Below, piece by piece: positions 14,718-19,502 of a DNA stretch of 19,502 nucleotides (positions within the stretch are counted from its first letter, which is position 1; every line of letters starts with the position of its first letter). The notes beneath the pieces were generated by a model. The model was not told the DNA's origin. It did no database searches and saw only the letters and a list, made by a program, of their open reading frames with translations. Made by a program: the position numbers and the translations under genes. The stretch lies in the NCBI GenBank assembly GCA_002382645.1, contig DFYP01000138.1:1679-21180 (forward strand). The letters are read 5' to 3'. The stretch comes from Desulfovibrio sp. UBA4079 (lineage in GTDB: Bacteria; Desulfobacterota; Desulfovibrionia; Desulfovibrionales; Desulfovibrionaceae).

Positions 14718-15844
14718 GTTTTCTCTCCATTGGCGCCGTACACGGCCTCGAAGCGGGCCTTGAGTCCGGCCAGGGAGCCCTGTTCCACGGCCGCCCGGGC
14801 CTGGGCCGCCAGGCCCAGGAAAAAGGTCAGGTTGTGGATGGTGTTCAGCCGGTAGGACAGGAGTTCCCGGGAGACGTACAAATGGCGCAGGTAGGCCCGG
14901 CTGAAATGGGTGCAGGCGTAGCAGCGGCAGGCCGGGTCCAGGGGGCCGTCGTCCTCCTTGTACTCGGCGCGCTTGATGTTCACCCGGCCCAGGGAGGTGA
15001 ACAGGGTACCGTTGCGGGCGTTGCGCGTGGGCAGCACGCAGTCGAACAGGTCCACCCCGGCCTCGATGCCGGTGAGGATGTCCAGGGGCGTGCCCACGCC
15101 CATGAGGTAGCGGGGCTTGTCCTCGGGCAGCTTCGGCGCGATGTGCCGCAGGATATCGTACATCTGGGCCGGGGACTCGCCCACGGACAGGCCGCCGATG
15201 GCCAGGCCCTCGAAGGGGATCTCCGCAAGCTGGGCCAGGCTCTCCTCGCGCAGGTCCGGGAAGAAGCCGCCCTGGACGATGCCGAACAGGAGCTGGTTCC
15301 CGCTGCCCACGGGGTAGGCCTCGCGGCAGCGGCGGGCCCAGCGCGTGGTCAGCTCCAGGGAGCGGGCCGTGTATTCGCGGTCCGCGCCATAGGCCACGCA
15401 CTCGTCCAGGACCATCATGATGTCCGAGCCCAGGTTGCGCTGGATGGACACGACCTTTTCCGGGGAGAAGAAGTGTTTGGAGCCGTCGATGTGCGAGCGG
15501 AACTCCACGCCCTCCTCGCTGATGGTCCGGATGCCCTGGAGGCTGAACACCTGGAATCCGCCGGAGTCCGTGAGGATGGGCCCGTCCCAGCCCATGAACC
15601 GGTGCAGGCCGCCGCGCCGCGCCACCAGCTCGTCGCCGGGCCGCAGATAGAGGTGGTAGGTGTTGCCCAGCAGGATCTGGGTCCCGGCGTCCTTGAGGTC
15701 GCGGGGGCAGACGCTCTTGACCGAGCCCACCGTGCCCACGGGCATGAAGGCCGGGGTCTGGACCACGCCGTGGGCCGTGACCAGGCTGGCGCGCCGGGCC
15801 AGGCCGTCGCGGGCCGTGATCTCGAAGGTCCCGGGCCGGGTCAC
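14714..15844 (-). CDS. tgt: Queuine/preQ1 tRNA-guanine transglycosylase (GTG start)
   Basis: Exchanges guanine-34 in GUN anticodons for preQ1, the base-insertion step of queuosine synthesis. The 376-residue length is standard. Visible motifs are LLGNTYHLYLRPG (59-71) and TDSGGFQVFSLQ with active-site Asp93. FGIVQGG and GLAIGGLSVGE line the pocket. GVDLFDCVLPTRNARNG holds the probable nucleophile Asp268. The zinc site CRCYAC with a later His closes the protein. GTG was chosen because it overlaps the nth stop (GTGA, 15841-15844) and gives the correct N-terminus TRPGTFEITARDG; the frame remains open upstream but only as a shadow of nth. It overlaps the DUF218 gene in the same way. No other queuosine gene is in view. 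preQ1 is the likely substrate, as for other bacterial enzymes. Confidence 0.96.
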   Translation of the reverse strand: MTRPGTFEITARDGLARRASLVTAHGVVQTPAFMPVGTVGSVKSVCPRDLKDAGTQILLGNTYHLYLRPGDELVARRGGLHRFMGWDGPILTDSGGFQVFSLQGIRTISEEGVEFRSHIDGSKHFFSPEKVVSIQRNLGSDIMMVLDECVAYGADREYTARSLELTTRWARRCREAYPVGSGNQLLFGIVQGGFFPDLREESLAQLAEIPFEGLAIGGLSVGESPAQMYDILRHIAPKLPEDKPRYLMGVGTPLDILTGIEAGVDLFDCVLPTRNARNGTLFTSLGRVNIKRAEYKEDDGPLDPACRCYACTHFSRAYLRHLYVSRELLSYRLNTIHNLTFFLGLAAQARAAVEQGSLAGLKARFEAVYGANGEKT

Positions 15845-16488
15845 TGGCGCACCCCCTTCCTGGGGCAGACGTCGGCCAGCGGACATTGGCCGCAGCGCGG
15901 CGTGCGGGCCTGGCAGATTTCCCGGCCCAGGAGCACGAGGTAGTGGTTGATGTCGCCCCAGCCTTCCTGCGGGAACAGGGGCATGAGGTCCTTCTCGATG
16001 ACCACGGGGTTGTCGCTTCCGGTGAGGCCCAGGCGGAAGGCCAGGCGGGTCACGTGGGTGTCCACGGCGATGCCCTCGTGCACGCCGAAGGCGTTGGAGA
16101 GCACGATGTTGGCGGTCTTGCGGGCCACCCCGGGCAGGGTGGTCAGTTCGGCCATGGTCCGGGGCACCTGGCCCTGGAAGGTCTCGGTCACGCGTCTGGC
16201 CGCGGCCAGGAGGTTCTTGGCCTTGTTCCGGAAAAAGCCCGTGGAATGGATCACGGCTTCGATCTCGGGCTGTTCGGCCCGGGCCAGTTCGGCCGGTCCG
16301 GGCCAGCGCCGGAAGAATTCCGGGGTCACGATGTTCACCCGGGCGTCGGTGCACTGGGCGGCCAGCACCGTGGCCACCAGGAGTTCCCAGGCGCCCTCGT
16401 GGACCAGGGCGGGCTGGGGCGAGGGGTAGCGGGCCTGCAGCCGTTCGAAGACGGTTGCGGCGGTTTTCTTGCGATCGATCGTGCGCAT
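15841..16488 (-). CDS. nth: Endonuclease III (Nth), DNA glycosylase/AP lyase
   Basis: Removes oxidised pyrimidines and cuts the abasic site in base-excision repair. The 215-residue protein is full length. Its helix-hairpin-helix is LPGVARKTANIVLSNAFG, with the Schiff-base Lys124. Catalytic Asp143 lies in AVDTHVTRLAFRLGL. The [4Fe-4S] cluster motif C-x6-C-x2-C-x5-C stands at the end (CQARTPRCGQCPLADVC). Together these exclude MutY-like and AlkA-like relatives. The ATG gives MRTIDRKKTAATVFERL; no strong Shine-Dalgarno is seen (a GAGGTG lies about 17 nt upstream), so the start is slightly less certain than the identity. It is the first gene of the minus-strand unit and faces a divergent cytochrome gene across 117 nt. 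Confidence 0.95.
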   Translation of the reverse strand: MRTIDRKKTAATVFERLQARYPSPQPALVHEGAWELLVATVLAAQCTDARVNIVTPEFFRRWPGPAELARAEQPEIEAVIHSTGFFRNKAKNLLAAARRVTETFQGQVPRTMAELTTLPGVARKTANIVLSNAFGVHEGIAVDTHVTRLAFRLGLTGSDNPVVIEKDLMPLFPQEGWGDINHYLVLLGREICQARTPRCGQCPLADVCPRKGVRQ

Positions 16489-16511
16489 GGGCTGGGTGGT
16501 AGCACCTCAAG

Positions 16512-16537
16512 GCCCGGGGCTCAAGGCTTGCCCGGGC
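16512..16537. repeat. Inverted repeat in the nth/cytochrome divergent region
   Basis: GCCCGGG (16512-16518) and CCCGGGC (16531-16537) form a perfect 7-bp inverted repeat with a 12-nt spacer, between the two divergent starts. It could be an operator or an untranslated-region hairpin of the nth transcript. No regulator is suggested by the sequence alone. Confidence 0.4.
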
Positions 16538-16546
16538 ACTTTTCCG

Positions 16547-16574
16547 TTGCATTGGGCGCTGAAGATTGTATTTT
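16547..16574 (+). promoter_or_regulatory. Tentative divergent promoter region for the cytochrome operon and nth
   Basis: This is the most A/T-rich part of the gap. On the plus strand TTGCAT (16547-16552) and TATTTT (16569-16574) are 16 nt apart, a weak sigma-70-like pair. On the minus strand TACAAT (16570-16565) is a good -10 for nth, without a clear -35. The two would overlap, so the genes may compete or be coordinated. Support is by consensus only. Confidence 0.3.
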
Positions 16575-16580
16575 GGGCCG

Positions 16581-16595
16581 AGCGGACGAACCGCT
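16581..16595. repeat. Small hairpin before the cytochrome gene, copy 2 of a 13-nt motif
   Basis: AGCGG (16581-16585) and CCGCT (16591-16595) pair around ACGAA, just before the G-run that precedes the ATG at 16606. Read on the minus strand, its core GCGGTTCGTCCGC equals that of the asmA-yihY hairpin (12590-12602). Confidence 0.4.
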
Positions 16596-16605
16596 GGGGG
16601 GTCTT

Positions 16606-16890
16606 ATGAAACGCCTTGTCTGCATCGTGGTGGTTTTCTATGCGGCGCTGGTCCTGGCCTCGTTCAGCCTGGCCGGGGCCGAGGGCAAGGACCTGGTGAC
16701 CGAGCGCTGTTCCGCGTGCCACTCCACGGAACGCGTCTGCCGCAACCTGGGGCAGAAGGACAAGGCCGCCTGGGCCGCCACGGTGGGCCGCATGGTGAGC
16801 AAGGGCGCGGCCCTGGACGCGAACCAGCAGACCCTGGTGATCGACTACCTGTCCACGCTGGCGCCCGGTTCCGCACCGGTCTGCAAGTGA
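16606..16890 (+). CDS. Small secreted c-type cytochrome
   Basis: A 94-residue precursor with a signal peptide (about 1-25, ending SLAGA) and one haem-attachment motif CSACH at 35-39. The remaining mature domain is about 69 residues. It resembles the small class-I-like domains with a distal Met in W-AATVGRMVSKGAAL; Met63 is the likely sixth ligand (inference). Two further Cys, at 45 and 93, may form a disulphide or bind metal. It should act as a periplasmic electron carrier or sensor; partner unknown. The ATG is preceded by a G-run (GGGGGG) rather than a clean Shine-Dalgarno, and the signal peptide follows directly. The frame extends far upstream antisense to nth, but that part is a shadow. 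It heads a plus-strand set with cutA one base downstream. Confidence 0.82.
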   Translation: MKRLVCIVVVFYAALVLASFSLAGAEGKDLVTERCSACHSTERVCRNLGQKDKAAWAATVGRMVSKGAALDANQQTLVIDYLSTLAPGSAPVCK

Positions 16891-16891
16891 G

Positions 16892-17206
16892 ATGACCGAG
16901 ATTTTCGTTTACGTCACCTGCGCGGACATGGCCCAGGCCGAGAGCCTGGGCCGGAGCCTGGTGGAGCAGCGTCTCTGCGCCTGCGTCAACCTCCTGCCCG
17001 GCATGCGTTCGCTGTACTGGTGGAAGGGCAAGGTGGAGGAGGGCAGCGAGGTGGTGCTCATCGCCAAGACCCGCGAGGCCCTGCTGGAGCGTTTCACCCA
17101 GGCGGTCAAGGCGGGCCACTCCTACGAGGTGCCCTGCGTGGTGGCCCTGCCCATCCTGGGCGGCAATCCCGATTTCCTGCAATGGATTCACGACGAGACG
17201 GCCTGA
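16892..17206 (+). CDS. cutA: CutA divalent-ion tolerance family protein
   Basis: Small trimeric protein of the CutA family. The name comes from copper tolerance in E. coli, but the true bacterial role is unclear. The 104 residues cover the whole ferredoxin-like fold. FVYVTCADMAQAESLGRSLVEQRLCACVNLLPGMRSLYWWKGKVEEGSEVVLIAKT is a near-textbook first half (quoted in part: the CACVNLLPG and WWKGKVEEG motifs decide it), and HSYEVPCVVALPILGGNPDFLQWI is the usual second half. The start ATG lies one base after the cytochrome stop, with only weak Shine-Dalgarno sequence, so translational coupling is likely. Physical coupling to a periplasmic cytochrome is not a link I know from the family. pfkB follows after 24 nt. 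Confidence 0.93.
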   Translation: MTEIFVYVTCADMAQAESLGRSLVEQRLCACVNLLPGMRSLYWWKGKVEEGSEVVLIAKTREALLERFTQAVKAGHSYEVPCVVALPILGGNPDFLQWIHDETA

Positions 17207-17230
17207 GGCCCGTCCCCACGGAGGATATTC

Positions 17231-18166
17231 ATGCACATCCTGGTCTGCGGCTCCCTGGCCTTTGACCGCATCATGCCCTTTCCCGGCCGTTTTTCCGACC
17301 ACATCCTGCCCGACAAGATCCACATCCTGAACGTCTGCTTCCTGGTCAACGGGGTGGACGAGAAGTTCGGCGGCACGGCCGGGAACATCGCCTACAACCT
17401 GGCCCTGCTCGGCGAGAAGCCGCTCATCGTGGGCTGCGCGGGCAAGGACTTCGGGCCCTACGAGACCTGGCTCCAGGATCTGGGCCTGCCGCTCGCCGGC
17501 ATCCGGCGCATCCCCGAGGAGCACACCGCCGGGGCCTATATCACCACGGACCTCTCGGACAACCAGATCACCGGCTTCAACCCCGGGGCCATGCGCCACC
17601 CCGCGCAGTTCGACGTGAGCGGGTTTCCGGCCGGGGACACCCTGGCGATCATCTCGCCCGGCAACGTCTCGGACATGATCGAGTACCCGCGCGTGTTCCG
17701 CAAGCTGGGCATCCGCTACATCTTCGACCCGGGCCAGCAGATCACGGCCCTGTCCGGCCCGGACATGCTCGAGGCCATCACCGGCTCGTACATGCTCGTG
17801 ACCAACGACTACGAGCTGGAGATGGTCATGAAGGCCACGGGCCAGACCCGGGACCAGCTCAAGGCGCGCACCTCGGTGCTGGTGACCACCCTGGGCGAGC
17901 AGGGCTCGGTGCTGGCGCAGGACGGGACCGAGGTCCGCGTGCCCGCGGCCCGCGTGCCGCAGGCCCTGGACCCCACCGGCGCGGGCGACGCCTATCGCGC
18001 CGGGCTCATCCGGGGCCTGGCCCTGGGGCGTTCCCTGGCCGAGGCCGCCCGCCTGGGCGCGGTCTGCGCGGCTTTTGCCGTGGAACACCGGGGCACCCAG
18101 GAGCACCGTTTCAGCGAGACGGAGTTCGCGGCCCGCTACACGGAGAATTTCGGCTCCTTGGCCTGA
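17231..18166 (+). CDS. PfkB-family kinase, probably adenosine kinase type
   Basis: Ribokinase/PfkB-family sugar or nucleoside kinase, 311 residues. PfkB signature 1 lies near residues 48-75 (GGTAGNIAYNLALLGEKP, GCAGKDFGPY). Signature 2 is DPTGAGDAYRAGLIRG, with the catalytic Asp in GAGD. The N-terminal GSLAFDRIMPFPGRFSDHILP, the TNDYELEMVM segment and the late HRGTQEH resemble, from memory, the actinobacterial adenosine kinase AdoK. Adenosine salvage after S-adenosylhomocysteine hydrolysis is therefore the best guess; other nucleosides or sugars remain possible. GGAGG (17220-17224) six bases before the ATG supports the start. It sits between cutA and an APH-fold kinase, all in one direction with short gaps. 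Family confidence is high, substrate moderate. Confidence 0.85.
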   Translation: MHILVCGSLAFDRIMPFPGRFSDHILPDKIHILNVCFLVNGVDEKFGGTAGNIAYNLALLGEKPLIVGCAGKDFGPYETWLQDLGLPLAGIRRIPEEHTAGAYITTDLSDNQITGFNPGAMRHPAQFDVSGFPAGDTLAIISPGNVSDMIEYPRVFRKLGIRYIFDPGQQITALSGPDMLEAITGSYMLVTNDYELEMVMKATGQTRDQLKARTSVLVTTLGEQGSVLAQDGTEVRVPAARVPQALDPTGAGDAYRAGLIRGLALGRSLAEAARLGAVCAAFAVEHRGTQEHRFSETEFAARYTENFGSLA

Positions 18167-18183
18167 ACCAGCGAGGTGACGCC

Positions 18184-19266
18184 ATGACCGAGCTTTCGCC
18201 CGAGAACCTGGAGGCCTATCTGCGCCAGGCCTTCGGCGAGGACGCCCGGCTCCTGCACGTGGGCCGCATCGGACGGCCCGAGGAGCAGGGCATGAAGGCC
18301 CTGGGCTACGGCAAGCCGCTGTTCGTGCGTTTCACGGCCGGAGGCCGGGAGCGCGAGGCCGTGCTCTCGACCATGCGCGGGGACAAGTACGGCCACCAGT
18401 TCTACTGGGACCGCGCCGCCATCCTCATGTTCCAGCATGCCACCTCGGCCCGCCTGGAGCGCCACGTGCGGCCCATGGGCCTGGGCTACCTGGACGCCGA
18501 GGGCAGCATGATCCCGCTGCGCGAGCCCGAGGAATTCTTCATCCTCAACGAGAAGCTGCCGGGCCACGACTACTTCAAGGACCTGGAGCGCATCCGGGGC
18601 GGCGATTTCCGGCCCTCCGACGAGGCCCTGGCCCGGGAGTTCGCCCGCTGGCTGGCCCGGATCCACGCCGAGAAGAAGGACGACCCGGACCTCTACTTCC
18701 GCGGGGTGCGCAACCTCATCGGCTCCAGCGAGTGCATCATGGGCCTCATCGACGAGGCCTTTCCCCATCCCTACGCCGAGTTCCCGGAGCGCCGCTTCCT
18801 GGACATGGAGCAGCGCATCATCGAGTGGCGCTGGAAGCTCAAGGGCTTTGCCCGGCGCCTGAGCGTGGTCCACGGCGACTTCCACCCCTGGAACGTGCTC
18901 GTCACCGACGACGGCGACTTCCGGGTCCTGGACCGCAGCCGGGGCGAGTGGGGCGAGCCCGCGGGCGACGTCTGCACCATGGCCATCAACTACCTGCTCT
19001 ACGGCCTGTACAAGGAGGCCAAGCTCTCCGGGCCCTTCGAGCGGCTCTACCGGGCCTATTTCGAGGAGTACCTGGAGCGCACCGGCGACCGCCAGTGCCT
19101 GGAGGTCATGGCCCCGTTCTTCGTGTTCCGGGGACTGGTGGTGGCCTCGCCCGAGTGGTACCCGGACCATCCTCCGGCCGTGCGGCGCGGGCTGCTGCGC
19201 TTCCTGGTCAACGTTTTGGAGGACGAGGTCTTCGACTGGGAGCACGTCAACCGGTACATGGAGTGA
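18184..19266 (+). CDS. APH-fold (aminoglycoside phosphotransferase-like) kinase
   Basis: Protein-kinase-like phosphotransferase of the APH/choline-kinase superfamily, 360 residues, no signal peptide, so cytoplasmic. The catalytic loop HGDFHPWN is at 230-237 with catalytic Asp232, and the metal-binding Asp is Asp250 in VLDRSRGEWGEPAGDV. The N-lobe is less typical: a long stretch (about 40-110) of mixed charge before FFILNEKLPGHDYF, the hinge-like segment. Substrate cannot be read from sequence. It is not a specific resistance enzyme by anything seen here. GAGGTG five bases before the ATG supports the start. It lies 17 nt after the adenosine-kinase-like gene and only 2 nt before an APS-kinase-like gene, which suggests joint function in phosphorylating small molecules (inference). 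Confidence 0.8.
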   Translation: MTELSPENLEAYLRQAFGEDARLLHVGRIGRPEEQGMKALGYGKPLFVRFTAGGREREAVLSTMRGDKYGHQFYWDRAAILMFQHATSARLERHVRPMGLGYLDAEGSMIPLREPEEFFILNEKLPGHDYFKDLERIRGGDFRPSDEALAREFARWLARIHAEKKDDPDLYFRGVRNLIGSSECIMGLIDEAFPHPYAEFPERRFLDMEQRIIEWRWKLKGFARRLSVVHGDFHPWNVLVTDDGDFRVLDRSRGEWGEPAGDVCTMAINYLLYGLYKEAKLSGPFERLYRAYFEEYLERTGDRQCLEVMAPFFVFRGLVVASPEWYPDHPPAVRRGLLRFLVNVLEDEVFDWEHVNRYME

Positions 19267-19268
19267 AC

Positions 19269-19502
19269 GTGGCGGGATTCGCGGTCTGGGTCACCGGATT
19301 GCCGGGTTCGGGCAAGAGCGCCCTGGCCCGGGGCCTGGAGCGCGAGCTTGCGGCCCGGGGCCTGGACGTGGTCCGGTTGTCCATGGACGAGCGCCGCACG
19401 ACCTGGTTTCCCGAGCCCCGCTACGACGAGGACGAGCGCCGCAGGGCCTACGAAATGCTCCTGGACGAGGCCGCCGCGCTCGTGGACCAGGGCCGCGGCG
19501 TG
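19269..19502 (+). CDS. P-loop kinase related to adenylylsulfate kinase (5' part only)
   Basis: The gene starts with GTG two bases after the previous stop, behind GGAG (19260-19263), and remains open to the window edge (78 codons seen). Walker A is GLPGSGKSALARGLE, and the context WVTGLPGSGKS is that of the APS-kinase (CysC) family. At the place where CysC has its DGDxxR loop it reads SMDERR, so the Asp and the Arg three residues later are kept. The following WFPEPRYDEDERRRAYEM lacks the Asn of CysC's ENIRR stretch. The substrate may therefore not be APS (inference). CysC is about 200 residues, so over half is missing. A dissimilatory sulfate reducer would not need PAPS for respiration. Pairing with the APH-like gene is the main clue to its role. 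Confidence 0.7.
   Translation, partial: MAGFAVWVTGLPGSGKSALARGLERELAARGLDVVRLSMDERRTTWFPEPRYDEDERRRAYEMLLDEAAALVDQGRGV

Noticed and set aside
15886..16605. Upstream extension of the cytochrome frame
   Set aside because: It is antisense to nth and has no motif; the signal peptide begins at 16606.
18184..19266. Aminoglycoside resistance gene
   Set aside because: Only the general APH catalytic motifs are present. The N-lobe is atypical, there is no mobile-element context and the neighbours are metabolic kinases.
1..19502. CRISPR arrays, tRNA or rRNA genes, insertion sequences, phage genes, riboswitches
   Set aside because: No spaced repeats, cloverleaf-like sequence, transposase motifs or terminal repeats were seen. 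Nearly all sequence is coding and gaps are at most 131 nt.

Overview
The window is a dense, GC-rich (clearly over 60% G+C, strong G/C third positions) bacterial chromosome segment from a diderm with lipid A. The gene order lysS - lolC/E - lolD - bamA - skp - lpxD - fabZ - lpxA - lpxI, the base composition and an LpxI-type (not LpxH) lipid A pathway suggest a Desulfovibrio-like sulfate reducer (Desulfovibrionales). That assignment rests on remembered gene order and family resemblance, not on a search. Region 1 (1-9327, plus strand) is an outer-membrane assembly operon. It opens with the 3' part of lysyl-tRNA synthetase. Next come one LolC/E-type permease and its ATPase LolD (lipoprotein release), BamA (barrel insertion), a Skp/OmpH chaperone, and LpxD, FabZ, LpxA and LpxI (early lipid A synthesis). 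Most junctions overlap by 1-11 nt. The one sizeable gap (131 nt, bamA-skp) carries two hairpins and a strong Shine-Dalgarno site for skp. Region 2 (9362-14029, plus strand) holds a large AsmA-family protein, a candidate for lipid handling between membranes, and a YihY/BrkB-family membrane protein with an extra soluble C-terminal domain. A modest terminator-like hairpin follows. Region 3 (14085-16488, minus strand) is a three-gene unit read nth - tgt - DUF218 (SanA/YdcF-like). Both junctions are the same 4-nt GTGA overlap with GTG starts. A 117-nt divergent region with inverted repeats separates it from region 4. Region 4 (16606-19502, plus strand) is a tightly packed set: a small secreted c-type cytochrome, CutA, a PfkB kinase resembling actinobacterial adenosine kinase, an APH-fold phosphotransferase, and the start of a P-loop kinase related to APS kinase that runs off the window. 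No tRNA, rRNA, CRISPR array, insertion sequence or phage gene was seen. Most of the window is housekeeping. The less ordinary points are the extra N-terminal domain on BamA, substitutions at two secondary active-site positions in LpxA and LpxD, the YihY C-terminal domain, a 13-nt hairpin core shared by two intergenic regions, and the kinase cassette at the right end.
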